DNA of 64,000 bases from Arenicella chitinivorans (GCF_014651515.1 NZ_BMXA01000001.1:186001-250000); one strand, 5' to 3'; positions 26,577 to 36,314 are shown, counted from the first letter of the stretch. Notes: generated from the letters alone by a model not told the origin. Translations and numbers: made by a program.

Positions 26577-27956
26577 TCACACATTCGTCAAATTCAATGG
26601 ATTGAGAAGTTGTTCTAATTCTTCTCTGCTTAAGTCAGTGTGTTCCTGCGCGACATCGATAATCGGACGCCCGCTGGCGTATGCGGCCTTAGCGATCTCG
26701 GCCGCAGCTTCGTAGCCGATTTTTGGATTCAACGCAGTTACCAGTATTGGGTTCGCAGCGAGCGGCTTCTTAATGTTTTCAAGTTTAATAGTAAGGCGTC
26801 GAATGGCCAATTCCGCCAGATGTGTGCAGGCATTTTGCATAAGCTCGATGCTCTGAGACAAGTTGTATGCGATGACGGGCAACATGGTGTTGAGTTGAAA
26901 ATTACCGGATAGACCAGCCGTTGTGACGGTTGCATCGTTGCCGATTACTTGCGCACAGGCCATGCTCACGGCTTCTGGAATAACTGGGTTCACCTTGCCT
27001 GGCATGATGCTGCTGCCTGGTTGTAGTGGCTCGAGCTCGATTTCACCCAGCCCAGACAGGGGCCCGCTGTTCATCCAACGCAGGTCCGAGCAAATCTTAT
27101 TCAGACACACTGCCAAAACTTTTAAATGACCGGACAGAGCAACCGACAGGTCTTGTGAGCTGATCGCGCGGAAAAAATTATCGCTGGCGGTAAAGTCGTA
27201 ATCAGTGTGATCGCTGATAGCGGCAGCAAATCGGGTGGCGAATTCAGGGTGTGTGTTGACGCCGGATCCGATCGCGGTGCCACCCTGTGCCAACTCAGTC
27301 ATGTTGCCAATGAAGTCATCGATCGCCAATCGGCTGGCGCGCAGTTGCGCGGACCAAGCTGACATTTCCTGGCCTAGGGTAATGGGCATGGCATCCATGA
27401 GGTGCGTGCGCCCAGTTTTGGCAACGTAATTGAGCGGCGCGGCACGCTGATCGATGGCCTCAATTAATTGTCTGATAGACGGGAGTAGGGCGTCGCGAAC
27501 TTGCTGCACACAGGTAACCTGGATCGCCGTTGGAATGACGTCGTTACTGCTCTGGCCCATATTAACGTGGTCGTTTGGGTGTACATCAATTTGCCATTCA
27601 CGCCGACACAGATTGGCCACCACTTCGTTCATATTCATGTTGGTGCTGGTGCCGGAACCAGACTGGAATATATCGATCGGGAACTGATCCAAGTGTTTGC
27701 CCGCCAAAATTCGACTGGCAGCGAACTGGATAGCACGAGCACGCTCTGGATCGAGCAGGCCAAGTTCACCATTCACCTGCGCGGCAACTTTTTTAATCAA
27801 AGCTAAACTTTGAATGTAGCTGGCTGGAAAGCGTAGGTCACTGATATTGAAATTATTGATAGCGCGTTGCGTTTGTGCACCGTACAAGGCGGCATCTGGA
27901 ACACGGACGCGACCCAGACTGTCGGATTCTATGCGACTCTTGAACTTAATCCCCAC
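26577..27956 (-). CDS. fumC: Fumarate hydratase, class II
   Basis: A 459-residue iron-independent fumarase of the TCA cycle, interconverting fumarate and malate as a homotetramer. The fumarase/aspartase signature loop GSSIMPGKVNPVIPE is present (about residue 317), with the active-site regions SGSGTSTNMNMNEV, HPNDHVNMGQSSND and TGRTHLMDAMP. Aspartase and argininosuccinate lyase share the fold, but the NPVIPE and HPNDHVN forms fit FumC. It stands alone, divergent from the stress-protein gene across 450 bp. Confidence 0.92.
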   Translation of the reverse strand: MGIKFKSRIESDSLGRVRVPDAALYGAQTQRAINNFNISDLRFPASYIQSLALIKKVAAQVNGELGLLDPERARAIQFAASRILAGKHLDQFPIDIFQSGSGTSTNMNMNEVVANLCRREWQIDVHPNDHVNMGQSSNDVIPTAIQVTCVQQVRDALLPSIRQLIEAIDQRAAPLNYVAKTGRTHLMDAMPITLGQEMSAWSAQLRASRLAIDDFIGNMTELAQGGTAIGSGVNTHPEFATRFAAAISDHTDYDFTASDNFFRAISSQDLSVALSGHLKVLAVCLNKICSDLRWMNSGPLSGLGEIELEPLQPGSSIMPGKVNPVIPEAVSMACAQVIGNDATVTTAGLSGNFQLNTMLPVIAYNLSQSIELMQNACTHLAELAIRRLTIKLENIKKPLAANPILVTALNPKIGYEAAAEIAKAAYASGRPIIDVAQEHTDLSREELEQLLNPLNLTNV

Positions 27957-28407
27957 GATAATGTTACCTCATTTAGTTTGAAAGTCTGGGCATCTTTGTG
28001 TTTCGCCGTCGGCTCTCTTTATTCATCGTCGATGCGCGTTCCCCTCGGTGTTGCGCCTCTGTTTACAGTGCTCAGTCGGTGCTGCAGTCTGCGTAGAAAG
28101 ATAAGCAAAAAAAATGCCAAATAGCACACTGAATTCTGTTGCCTAACATTGCCGCTAACTATTGATGATAACCAACCTTCACACAAGGTGATTCGTGCGG
28201 TTTAAATTTGTTTGGGGCATATCCACCAGTTTTGATGGTTTAAATCAACCATTGTTGGTGCATGTCCCGTGTTGTTCGGTTGGGTCAACGGGCGAAAGCA
28301 GCGGTCAATGTTGCTGGTTTGCAGACAGGCTTGTGCAATTTTCTGTGACAGGTGTATGCTATTGAGAATAACTTGCTCTGCAACAGCTAAATTTATTCGA
28401 GGTCCTT
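27957..28407. other. Long divergent intergenic region between fumC and the stress-protein gene
   Basis: About 450 bp without a convincing gene. A 6-bp inverted repeat (ATGGTT-TAAATC-AACCAT, 28235-28252) and a possible promoter for the stress gene (TTGTGC at 28331, TATGCT at 28355, 18-bp spacer) lie in the right half. An A-rich run occurs near 28107-28114. Confidence 0.4.
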
Positions 28408-28884
28408 ATGTCCGAAAGTGCCCAACCCAAAGCAGTGTCTTATGCACGGATTCTTGTTGCTGTGGATGATGAAGAATATCTACCTGTATGTCGGCGTGCA
28501 GAACTCTTGGCTACCCAGTTTGATGCCGATGTGATGCTGATTCATGTGATGGAGCCGTTTTCACCAGTGGTGGCGCCAGGTGTCATGGGCGGTGCCAGCA
28601 TTATTCCCGATACCGAGGCCGAAAATTACGATGAGGCGCTGAAATTGGCGCGGCGCAGATTGGTCGATATTGCCGCGGCCATGACGATCGAGAAAGTAGA
28701 AACCAAAGTGGTTGAAGATGGCGACATCGCCCGCGCAGTGCACTCTGAAGCGGAGGCACACGGTAGTGATCTAATTGTCGTCGGCAGTCACGGTCGACAC
28801 GGCTTAGCATTGTTATTCAGCGGCTCGACTGCAGTAGATCTTTTGAAGCAATCGCCTTGCGACGTGTTAGCAGTGACCTTGTAG
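28408..28884 (+). CDS. Universal stress protein (UspA family)
   Basis: A 158-residue single-domain Usp protein of the Rossmann-like fold. It begins with the strand YARILVAVDDEEYLPVCRRA and ends with the nucleotide-binding signature VVGSHGRHGLALLFSGSTA (G-x2-G-x9-G-S/T), followed by PCDVLAVTL. The signature suggests the ATP-binding UspFG type. Such proteins dimerise and aid survival in starvation or stress. It is preceded by a long regulatory region. Confidence 0.9.
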   Translation: MSESAQPKAVSYARILVAVDDEEYLPVCRRAELLATQFDADVMLIHVMEPFSPVVAPGVMGGASIIPDTEAENYDEALKLARRRLVDIAAAMTIEKVETKVVEDGDIARAVHSEAEAHGSDLIVVGSHGRHGLALLFSGSTAVDLLKQSPCDVLAVTL

Positions 28885-28900
28885 ACGGGTTGTCGAGAAC

Positions 28901-28933
28901 GTAGACTTCCAACCGTCTGGGCCGGAAGTCTAC
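28901..28933. terminator. Perfect 10-bp hairpin between convergent genes
   Basis: GTAGACTTCC and GGAAGTCTAC form a perfect 10-bp stem with a 13-base loop between the convergent stress-protein and formaldehyde-dehydrogenase genes. It could serve both directions. No T-tract is adjacent. Confidence 0.5.
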
Positions 28934-28952
28934 AACGATGTAATCACTGAGC

Positions 28953-30059
28953 TCAGAACTCAATCACACTGCGGATACTCTCGCCTGCATGCATTAAATC
29001 GAACGCTGCATTAATGTCATCCAGTGGCATTTTATGCGTGATGAGTTTATCGATGTCGATTTTGCCGTCCATATACCAATCTACGATTTTGGGTACGTCG
29101 GTGCGACCTCTAGCACCACCAAATGCAGTGCCACGCCACACGCGACCGGTGACCAGTTGGAATGGGCGAGTGGAAATTTCTTGGCCGGCACCTGCCACGC
29201 CAATGATGATGCTTTCGCCCCAGCCCTTATGACAGCATTCCAGTGCCTGACGCATTGTATTAACGTTACCAATGCACTCAAACGAATAATCCGCACCACC
29301 ATTGGTGAGGTCTGCGATCGCTTCTATCAGGTCGTCGGTCTGACTCGGATTGATAAAGTCGGTCATGCCAAACTCACGTGCAATCCCAACTTTGCTCTCA
29401 TTGAGGTCGATGCCGATAATCTTATTGGCACCAACCATGCGCGCTCCCTGAATAACGTTTAAGCCAATACCACCAAGACCAAACACCACGACGTTCGACC
29501 CCGGTTCGACCTTGGCATCAAATACCACTGCGCCGACGCCGGTGGTCACACCACACCCTATGTAGCATATCTTGTCGAACGGTGCATCTGAGCGAACTTT
29601 GGCCAGCGCTATCTCTGGCAGAACGGTGAAATTGGCAAACGTTGAGCAGCCCATATAGTGCAATATCGGCTTGCCGTTCAGAGAGAATCGAGATGTACCA
29701 TCAGGCATTAGGCCTTGACCCTGAGTAGTGCGAATGGCTTGGCATAAATTGGTTTTAGGGTGCAAGCAGTAATCACATTCGCGACATTCTGGTGTGTACA
29801 AGGGGATTACGTGGTCGCCGGGTTTGAGAGATTTCACGCCGGGTCCAACTTCGCGTACGATGCCCGCGCCCTCGTGCCCCAGAATCGCTGGGAATGCCCC
29901 TTCAGGGTCTTCGCCTGAAAGCGTAAAGGCATCAGTATGGCACACGCCGGTGGCCATGACCTCGATCAATACTTCACCGGGTTGCGGACCTTCCAGCTGC
30001 ACTGTTTCCAGGGTTAAGGGTTGACCTGCTGCGTGTGCGACAGCGGCTCTTACATCCAT
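28953..30059 (-). CDS. frmA: S-(hydroxymethyl)glutathione dehydrogenase (class III alcohol dehydrogenase)
   Basis: A 368-residue zinc alcohol dehydrogenase that oxidises the glutathione adduct of formaldehyde with NAD. Catalytic zinc ligands are in [12 protein letters not shown] and GHEGAGIV. The structural zinc cysteines are in [17 protein letters not shown]. The NAD-binding stretch is [18 protein letters not shown]. The CHTDA form and 368-residue length are typical of class III enzymes (FrmA/AdhC). No frmR repressor or frmB hydrolase gene lies next to it. Confidence 0.93.
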   Translation of the reverse strand: MDVRAAVAHAAGQPLTLETVQLEGPQPGEVLIEVMATGVCHTDAFTLSGEDPEGAFPAILGHEGAGIVREVGPGVKSLKPGDHVIPLYTPECRECDYCLHPKTNLCQAIRTTQGQGLMPDGTSRFSLNGKPILHYMGCSTFANFTVLPEIALAKVRSDAPFDKICYIGCGVTTGVGAVVFDAKVEPGSNVVVFGLGGIGLNVIQGARMVGANKIIGIDLNESKVGIAREFGMTDFINPSQTDDLIEAIADLTNGGADYSFECIGNVNTMRQALECCHKGWGESIIIGVAGAGQEISTRPFQLVTGRVWRGTAFGGARGRTDVPKIVDWYMDGKIDIDKLITHKMPLDDINAAFDLMHAGESIRSVIEF

Positions 30060-30155
30060 AGTGACCTCCGAAGATATAGAGAGTTATTGTGCTTAGATCG
30101 TGTGTTGCACCCGAGTATACGCGGCTCGATTAAGAATGCGAAATGGCTTGATTTG

Positions 30156-30851
30156 CTAGATGGCTCGATTTGAGATAACACTGAAATTGGGAAGGGTGTC
30201 GGCGGATACCAGAGCGAGGTCAGCAATTCGGTTGGCTAATCGTTCAACTGCCACGAAGTGCCCGGGGAATACCCGTGAAAATGGTTTCATGACGGGTTCT
30301 AGGCGAATCTGGCGGCCTTCAGTATTGTGTCGGGTGCCAAAAATTACGCCTGGTTGTAAGACGATCGCACAGTGCCTATCGTTACGTTGACTGAATTCTT
30401 CCGCTGCTGTGAAAGCAAGCCGTTTGCCCTCTGCATAGCCAAAGTACCTATTGTTCATTGGCCAAGGGATTTTGGCGCCCAGTAGGATGACGCGTTGAAT
30501 GCCTGCGCGTGCGGCTGCTTCGATTGCGTTGCGATTGGTAATGCCATTCTGGTGTATGGCTTGTTGATAGGCGTGGTCAGAAAATGTTGGCAAAGGCGGC
30601 GCACCGACTAAGCAAATTAAGATATTCGCAGTGCTAAGTAACTTTTCGTCCGGATCAGCGGCATCACCTTTACACCAACGGACCTGTTCGCTCCATGCCT
30701 CATCTTTGAGGTGTAAGGGTTTGTGCCCACTGCGACTTAAGCAGACCACGCAAGCGCGTTCCACCAAGGCTTTGGCAACATGGGTACCAACAAAGCCGTT
30801 GCCGCCGTATATGATGACTTTGGTTTTTTGCTGATTGTCTTGTTCCGGCAT
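30156..30851 (-). CDS. NAD(P)-binding epimerase-like protein (atypical SDR)
   Basis: A 231-residue Rossmann-fold protein. The nucleotide-binding motif is VIIYGGNGFVGTHVAKALVE near the N-terminus, with a conserved Arg after the second strand (CLSRSG), ILICLVGAPP for the third strand and RVILLGAKIP for the fifth. This is the pattern of the NAD(P)H-binding atypical SDRs such as NDUFA9-like and TMR proteins, which often lack the Tyr-Lys pair. A GTG at 30857 is an alternative start. The substrate is unknown. It is divergent from another SDR gene. Confidence 0.72.
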   Translation of the reverse strand: MPEQDNQQKTKVIIYGGNGFVGTHVAKALVERACVVCLSRSGHKPLHLKDEAWSEQVRWCKGDAADPDEKLLSTANILICLVGAPPLPTFSDHAYQQAIHQNGITNRNAIEAAARAGIQRVILLGAKIPWPMNNRYFGYAEGKRLAFTAAEEFSQRNDRHCAIVLQPGVIFGTRHNTEGRQIRLEPVMKPFSRVFPGHFVAVERLANRIADLALVSADTLPNFSVISNRAI

Positions 30852-30970
30852 TGGCACATTGAATCCTGAGCGAATTGATACTTAGTAAGTCGACCCCTAG
30901 GATAGTCTGAGTCGTGTTGAGAAAATGTATTGGGTTAGTCAACCGTACATTTTGATGTTATAAACGCCGA

Positions 30971-31786
30971 ATGAAAATAAAAAATAAAAGTGTTGTCGTC
31001 ACCGGCGCGGCTGGAGGGATTGGTTCTGCTTTGTGTCGTGCACTTGCGGCTGGCGGCGCAAATGTGGTGGTTTCTGATCTGAATCTGGAGGCGGCACAGT
31101 CACTTGCGAGTGAAATTGGTGGGCATGCGGTTCAATGCGACGTGAGTAACGCGTTGAATATTGATGCGCTGATCGAGCAAGCTGAAGGCGCGGTCGGACC
31201 CATTGACCTATTTGTTTCGAACGCGGGTTTTGGCGTCGGTGAGCCGAGCCATGCCGCATCGGCTGATGACGCGGTTTGGCAGAAAAACTGGGAATTACAC
31301 GTGATGGCGCATGTCTGGGCGGCACGTAACTTGTTGCCTAAAATGATCGAGCGTGGCGATGGCTACTTAGTTAATGTTGCGTCCGCAGCCGGTTTGTTAG
31401 TCCAGATTGGTGACGCGGCCTACAGTGCCACCAAGCATGCCGCAGTATCACTGGCTGATTCTCTTGCGATTGCACATGGTCACCAAGGGGTTAAAATCTC
31501 CGTGGTCTGCCCGCAATATGTGAACACGAATATCCTAGCTATCTCGGAGGCTGAGCGGCAGCAGAATCTGCCGGGAGTGATCACGCCAGAGCAATGCGCT
31601 GAGCGTATCTTAGAGGGTATTGACGAGGAGCGATTCATGATCCTGACACACCCAGAGGTGGCAGGGTATTATCAGAATCGCGCTAATGACCCGGATCGCT
31701 GGGTGCAAGGTATGCAGCGGTATCGCGCCGCCGTAGTCGACGAACATGGTCAGGTGGATTTTCGCAAAATTTTCGGCGTACACTAG
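30971..31786 (+). CDS. Short-chain dehydrogenase/reductase
   Basis: A 271-residue classical SDR: TGAAGGIGSALCRALAAGG for NAD(P), the NAG motif in LFVSNAGFGVGEP, the Ser in NVASAAGLL, the catalytic YSATKHAAVSL (Tyr-x-x-x-Lys) and CPQYVNTNI after it. The extra 30 residues at the C-terminus (WVQGMQRYRAAVV) are common in SDRs of fatty or steroid-like substrates. No neighbour points to a pathway. Confidence 0.8.
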   Translation: MKIKNKSVVVTGAAGGIGSALCRALAAGGANVVVSDLNLEAAQSLASEIGGHAVQCDVSNALNIDALIEQAEGAVGPIDLFVSNAGFGVGEPSHAASADDAVWQKNWELHVMAHVWAARNLLPKMIERGDGYLVNVASAAGLLVQIGDAAYSATKHAAVSLADSLAIAHGHQGVKISVVCPQYVNTNILAISEAERQQNLPGVITPEQCAERILEGIDEERFMILTHPEVAGYYQNRANDPDRWVQGMQRYRAAVVDEHGQVDFRKIFGVH

Positions 31787-31799
31787 TTCGCCTGCACCA

Positions 31800-31828
31800 A
31801 CCGGAGGTCCTCTTCGAGCGCCTCCGGT
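31800..31828. terminator. Hairpin between convergent SDR and PRTase genes
   Basis: ACCGGAGG and CCTCCGGT make a perfect 8-bp stem with a 13-base loop, in the 58-bp gap between convergent genes. No T-tract follows on either side. Confidence 0.45.
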
Positions 31829-31844
31829 GGTCCCGAATTGGGCG

Positions 31845-32402
31845 TTAGTTGATCGTTGGAAGGGTGTCGGCGATATTTGGCTTGCCTTGTTGGATTTCCT
31901 CCAATGTTAGCCCTTTCAGCTCGTGAGGGAATACCAGCCAACCGTCGGTCTCATTGACGTAATAATCTGGCTCAATGTCGGTTTGATTGCGTGCTGGCTT
32001 ATACCAGGGACAGGCGATTTTGATTTGTTCTGGCATATTGCGACGGGTCTTCTTTTTCAGGCGTTCTAGGATCGCCAAAATACTGCGGCCGGAATCAAAC
32101 ACGTCATCCACCAGCAGGACACGATCGTCGGCATTGATATTGTCAACGATGTAGTCCAGTCCGTGAACGCGTACCGTTTTTTCCTGTTGATCAATATTGG
32201 TGTACGACGAGGTACGAATCGCAATATGGTCAGTCTGTATTCCAGCGTAATCCAGATACTCCTGAATCGCAATCCCAACAGGTGCGCCACCACGCCACAC
32301 GCCGATAATAAAATTGGGTTTAAATTCGCCTTCACACACCTGTTTGGCAAGTTTGAAGGAATCGCGCAGGAGTTCCTCCGCAGTAATAAATATCTTGTCC
32401 AT
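31845..32402 (-). CDS. Purine phosphoribosyltransferase (hypoxanthine/xanthine type)
   Basis: A 185-residue type I phosphoribosyltransferase. The diphosphate-ribose site is VLLVDDVFDSGRSILAI, and an early hydrophobic strand with NFIIGVWRGGAPVGIAIQE supplies the diphosphate loop. It transfers ribose 5-phosphate to a purine base, most likely hypoxanthine or guanine, since adenine permease and adenine deaminase genes lie beside it. The ATG beginning MDKIFITAEELL was preferred over a codon 36 bp upstream. It lies 37 bp after the permease start-to-stop order on the same strand, so they are probably one operon. Confidence 0.82.
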   Translation of the reverse strand: MDKIFITAEELLRDSFKLAKQVCEGEFKPNFIIGVWRGGAPVGIAIQEYLDYAGIQTDHIAIRTSSYTNIDQQEKTVRVHGLDYIVDNINADDRVLLVDDVFDSGRSILAILERLKKKTRRNMPEQIKIACPWYKPARNQTDIEPDYYVNETDGWLVFPHELKGLTLEEIQQGKPNIADTLPTIN

Positions 32403-32439
32403 AATTCTGTTGTCGCAGCCCGAAATGGCTGGCCGCATA

Positions 32440-33735
32440 TTATAAAAAGGTGAACTTTAACGCGAAAATGATCGCAATGATATAGACCGCCAACGGACAC
32501 TCAGAGGCGCGTCCGGCTAGCGTTTTAATGGCGGCGTAGGTGATAAAGCCTAAGCCAATGCCATCAGCGATTGAGTAACTCAATGGCATACTGATTGCCG
32601 CGACCACCGCCGGTGCAGTATCGGTTATGTCATCCCACTCCAAATCGGCCAATGACCGCACCATGATGCAGGCGACAAACAGTAAGGCAGCCGCGGTAGC
32701 AAACGGGGGGATACTTTGCGCCAATGGCGCGATGAACAAGCAGGCCAGGAATAAAACGCCAGTCACGATTGCAGTAAGCCCAGTGCGACCGCCGGCCTCT
32801 ACACCAGCAGCACTTTCCACATAGCTGGTGGTGGACGAGGTGCCGAGCAGTGCGCCAGCAGCCGTGGCGGATGAGTCCGCCAGTAAGGCGCGGTTGAGGC
32901 GTGGCAACTTGCCGTCGGCATCCAGCATATTTGCGCGCGTGGCAACCCCAACCAGTGTGCCGGCGGTATCAAATACATCGATTAGCAGCAAGGTGAGAAT
33001 CACAGTCAGCATCGAGACGTTTAGCGCACCACTGATATCGAGCTCCAGCAGAGCGCTGGCACTTGGCGGCGCAGAGACCACACCTTTGAATTCAGTGAGG
33101 CCAGTTCCCCAGGCAATCACAGTGACAACCAGAATGCCGATGACCACGGCACCGACCACGCCGCGAGCAGTCAATGCGGCGATGAGTGCGAAACCAAGCA
33201 TCAACAACATTGGCGCCGGCTGCGTCAGATCGCCGAACGATATCAGGGTGGCCGGATTATCCACCACGACCTCACCATTGCTCAGGGCGATGATCGCAAG
33301 GAATAAACCAATACCCGCGGCCATACCCAGTTTAAGTGAACGCGGGATGGAGTTAATTAGCCATTCGCGTACCGGCAGCACGCTAATAATGAGGAACAGC
33401 ACGCCGGAAATAAAAACCGCCCCCAAAGCGACTTGCCAGCTATGCCCCATTCCGATACAGATGCCGTAGGCAAAAAAAGCGTTTTGCCCCATGCCCGGTG
33501 CGAGCGCAATAGGATAGTTAGCCAATAGCCCCATGGCGATACTGCCAAGCGCAGCGGCTAAGCAGGTCGCCACGAAGACGGCGCCGAAATCCATCCCGGC
33601 TTCTGACAGGATCGCGGGGTTGACGACCGTGATGTAAGCCATCGCCAGAAACGTTGTCAATCCGGCGATGAGTTCGCGCTGGATGGAGCTGTGATTGCGT
33701 TCAATCGCAAAAAAGTTGTTGAGCCAGTTATTCAT
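32440..33735 (-). CDS. NCS2-family purine permease (AzgA-like adenine/hypoxanthine transporter)
   Basis: A 431-residue inner-membrane permease with about 12-14 helices. The AzgA-type signatures are visible: PGMGQNAFFAYGICIGMGHS, DVFDTAGTLVGVATRANMLD, the strongly conserved LGTSSTTSYVESAAGVEAGG and ALLFVACIMV. AzgA-like NCS2 proteins are proton symporters of adenine, guanine and hypoxanthine. It begins an operon with the phosphoribosyltransferase, and an adenine deaminase gene lies across a divergent region, so adenine or hypoxanthine uptake fits. Confidence 0.9.
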   Translation of the reverse strand: MNNWLNNFFAIERNHSSIQRELIAGLTTFLAMAYITVVNPAILSEAGMDFGAVFVATCLAAALGSIAMGLLANYPIALAPGMGQNAFFAYGICIGMGHSWQVALGAVFISGVLFLIISVLPVREWLINSIPRSLKLGMAAGIGLFLAIIALSNGEVVVDNPATLISFGDLTQPAPMLLMLGFALIAALTARGVVGAVVIGILVVTVIAWGTGLTEFKGVVSAPPSASALLELDISGALNVSMLTVILTLLLIDVFDTAGTLVGVATRANMLDADGKLPRLNRALLADSSATAAGALLGTSSTTSYVESAAGVEAGGRTGLTAIVTGVLFLACLFIAPLAQSIPPFATAAALLFVACIMVRSLADLEWDDITDTAPAVVAAISMPLSYSIADGIGLGFITYAAIKTLAGRASECPLAVYIIAIIFALKFTFL

Positions 33736-33811
33736 GCGTTGCGTACCATGGCGAGTAGCAAAGCGACAAACGGAGTACGCCTTGCTGGAGAATGCTCTGA
33801 AAATGAGCAGA

Positions 33812-34522
33812 TTAGTGAGTGATGCCTTGTTTTAGTTGGGACTGCAGTGTTTGCGCGATTTGCAGAACTGCGGCTTCAAAACTGTTGGCGATCTCGCCAC
33901 GGCCAGATTCGAGCGCTCCGATCATCATCAAATTGTCGGCCATTTGAAAATCTTCAATGGACTGGCCGTGAGCGTCTTTACCTGGATTGTCTGCGTCGAC
34001 AGGGTAATGACGAGCAACGCGCTCGGCATAGATTCCAGGTGCTTCGTTTTTACCATAAAACGGTTTGGCATCGTAGTAGGCAAACACGGGTTTGTTTAAG
34101 CCAGCCATGTAACCCATTTCGAATGCGGTACCAACGTCCATGCTAGGGCCGCGAAAGCGTACCATATTGGCAGTTATAAAATGAGCCTTGTTCATAAGGT
34201 CTATATTCGCGTGATAGATTTTCATGCCGGTTTTAAAATCAGGCGCAAAATCATCGATTTCGTTGTCCATCGGATATAAGCCAACCAAGGTGAAAGGCCA
34301 GTTATGCTCCTTATTTAGTCGCTCGATGGTTTGTTTTTTGTCGACGCCAGCTTGGATTGGGTCGGGTAAAAACACTTCGGGTCCGGCCAGGTAAATGTAG
34401 TAGGTCGGCTTGGCATCGTCAGGAATGTTTTTAGCCTGTGCCGTCGCCGTTAACAGTGCGGCGAAGAAGGTAAGAGTGAAGTAAAAATGTACTGAAAAAT
34501 ATCGGGAACGAGAGCGAATCAC
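33812..34522 (-). CDS. Nucleoside 2-deoxyribosyltransferase-like protein with a signal peptide
   Basis: A 236-residue protein. Residues 1-31 look like a Sec signal peptide (basic MIRSRSRYF, a hydrophobic core and TAQAKN). The rest matches nucleoside 2-deoxyribosyltransferases: YYIYLAGPEVFLPD at the start, ANMVRFRGPSMDVGTAFEMG with the catalytic Glu, and a terminal DNLMMIGALESGRGEIANSF. These enzymes exchange or hydrolyse the base of 2-deoxynucleosides. Export of such an enzyme is unusual, since known ones are cytoplasmic. It may release purine bases outside the cytoplasm for the adjacent permease. If the true start lay downstream there would be no signal, but no better start is present. Confidence 0.75.
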   Translation of the reverse strand: MIRSRSRYFSVHFYFTLTFFAALLTATAQAKNIPDDAKPTYYIYLAGPEVFLPDPIQAGVDKKQTIERLNKEHNWPFTLVGLYPMDNEIDDFAPDFKTGMKIYHANIDLMNKAHFITANMVRFRGPSMDVGTAFEMGYMAGLNKPVFAYYDAKPFYGKNEAPGIYAERVARHYPVDADNPGKDAHGQSIEDFQMADNLMMIGALESGRGEIANSFEAAVLQIAQTLQSQLKQGITH

Positions 34523-34635
34523 GAGTAGAAACTCCGGTAAATTGGTCGAACAAAAATGCGTATAATGACCTTACCACGTTGACGATAATTTGTGTTCGCT
34601 TCACCTTCCTAATTCCTAAAAACGAGTGAATTTTC

Positions 34636-35637
34636 ATGCTTGATCAATACGCTGAATGGCTAGCGACAATACCTAAAACTGAACTGCACTTGCATTTGGA
34701 TGGCAGTTTACAAGCGCACCGCATGTTATCACTGGCCGCCAAACATGGTATTGGTCTGCCCTATGCCTCAGTCGGCGAGGTGGAAGCCGCATACCAATTC
34801 AAGAACCTGCAGAGCTTTCTCGATCTGTATTATTTGGGTGCCTCAGTGTTGCGTGACGAAGAGGACTTCTATCATTTGATGATGGACTATTTGCTCGTCT
34901 GTCGCGAACAAAATATTGTGCACTGCGAGATTATGATTGAACCACAAACCTATGCCCCCAATGGTGTGTCTTTCTCAACCATGATGGCTGGGTTCACACG
35001 GGCGGTCGACGAGGCCGAACACGATTGGGGGCAGTCTGTTGGTTTGATTTTGAGCCTTTTACGACACCTGAGTGAGGAAGACGCACTGCAGACCTTAACT
35101 GCGGCGGATGAGTTTCGAGACCAGTTTGTCGCGATTGGACTTGCCAGCGCCGAGTTAGGAAATCCACCCGAGAAGTTCGTACGTCTGTATGCTGCGGCGC
35201 GTGAGCGCGGTTATCGTTTGGTGGCACATGCCGGCGAAGAAGGTCCAGCTGATTACATTTGGCAGGCATTAAAGCGCTTGCAGGTAGATAGAATTGATCA
35301 TGGCGTGCGGTGTGTCGATGATCCAGAGTTGATGGCGCACTTGGCAGAAACGCGCATACCATTGACCGTATGCCCGCTCTCGAACGTACGTTTGCGTGTG
35401 TTCGAGCGTATGGCAGACCATACGCTCTTGCAACTGCTTGAAAAGGGACTCTGTGTGACTGTTAACTCGGACGATCCTGCGTATTTCGGTGGCTATTTGT
35501 CTGAGAACTACCATGCCATGCACGTGGCACTCGGACTAGACCGTTCTCAGACGCTGGCTCTGATTCGAAATGGGTTTGAGGCCAGTTTTCTGTCTGACCA
35601 GAAGAAACAAATGTATTTGGTTCAGCTGGCCAACTAG
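34636..35637 (+). CDS. Adenine deaminase (adenosine-deaminase-like, type 2)
   Basis: A 333-residue zinc amidohydrolase of the adenosine/adenine deaminase family. Zinc ligands: LHLHLDGSL (H-x-H), AHAGEEGP (His, catalytic Glu) and NSDDPAYFGGY (Asp-Asp). The forms YQFKNLQSFLDLYYLGASVL, EEGPADYIWQAL and SDDPAYFGG are those of adenine aminohydrolases rather than adenosine deaminases, so the likely reaction is adenine to hypoxanthine. A TATAAT at 34561 is a -10 candidate. It is divergent from the deoxyribosyltransferase gene and fits the purine base salvage cluster. Confidence 0.85.
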   Translation: MLDQYAEWLATIPKTELHLHLDGSLQAHRMLSLAAKHGIGLPYASVGEVEAAYQFKNLQSFLDLYYLGASVLRDEEDFYHLMMDYLLVCREQNIVHCEIMIEPQTYAPNGVSFSTMMAGFTRAVDEAEHDWGQSVGLILSLLRHLSEEDALQTLTAADEFRDQFVAIGLASAELGNPPEKFVRLYAAARERGYRLVAHAGEEGPADYIWQALKRLQVDRIDHGVRCVDDPELMAHLAETRIPLTVCPLSNVRLRVFERMADHTLLQLLEKGLCVTVNSDDPAYFGGYLSENYHAMHVALGLDRSQTLALIRNGFEASFLSDQKKQMYLVQLAN

Positions 35638-35777
35638 GAGTGATAAATTGACTCGTAACGAGAGTAACGAAGATTACAGAATCGACACTGTGTATTCTCG
35701 TGAATCCCAAGTTGGGTATGATGCCGGTTTACCCTAACCCAAACCCAAGTACGGTGGCGTATGCCGCACCCATTATT

Positions 35778-36296
35778 ATGAAAAAATTAACCCTAATCCT
35801 GACTGCTGGGCTCACGTGTTGCTCATTGGCGGTTGTCGCCCCGACCTTCGCCCAACAGGAAGGCACCATCAGTAAAGACGAGTTTGTGCAAAGCCAACTG
35901 GCGATGATGCAGCGACTTAAAGATGCTCAGGCTGATATCGAAGCCAATAACGACAAAGCGCTTAAAGAGCAGTTGTCGCCCGAAGCGTATGCTGAATACC
36001 AAGCTGAGATGTCAGAGTACAAACAGGAGCAAGAGGCGAAAGTGGCAAACTGTCTTGGTGTGCCGACAGATGAAGTCGCTGGCATGTCGGAGAAAGTTGG
36101 ACCGGATTTCCAAATGCAACTAATTAAAGCATGCTCCAGCAAATTGCCTGATACCTTGAATCTCAATGCGCTGGATCTGGAGTCGAATACCGGCCTGGCA
36201 GAATATCGTGAATGTGCGGAAGAGATGGTTGCGAAGGAAATCGGCGTTTCATCCGAAAAATTGCGCAGTTGCAGTGAATTGGCAGAAGATATGTAA
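35778..36296 (+). CDS. Exported hypothetical protein
   Basis: A 172-residue protein with a signal peptide (KKLTLILTAGLTCCSLAVV, cleavage probably after TFA). The mature part is acidic and helical with Gln/Glu-rich stretches (MQRLKDAQADIEANNDKALK) and four Cys (NCLGV, KACSS, ECAEEM, RSCSEL) that could pair as two disulphides. I chose the ATG starting the signal; an upstream GTG at 35700 is in frame but implausible. No family was recognised. It converges with hutG. Confidence 0.6.
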   Translation: MKKLTLILTAGLTCCSLAVVAPTFAQQEGTISKDEFVQSQLAMMQRLKDAQADIEANNDKALKEQLSPEAYAEYQAEMSEYKQEQEAKVANCLGVPTDEVAGMSEKVGPDFQMQLIKACSSKLPDTLNLNALDLESNTGLAEYRECAEEMVAKEIGVSSEKLRSCSELAEDM

Positions 36297-36314
36297 GCAC
36301 CGCGTTACTACCCG

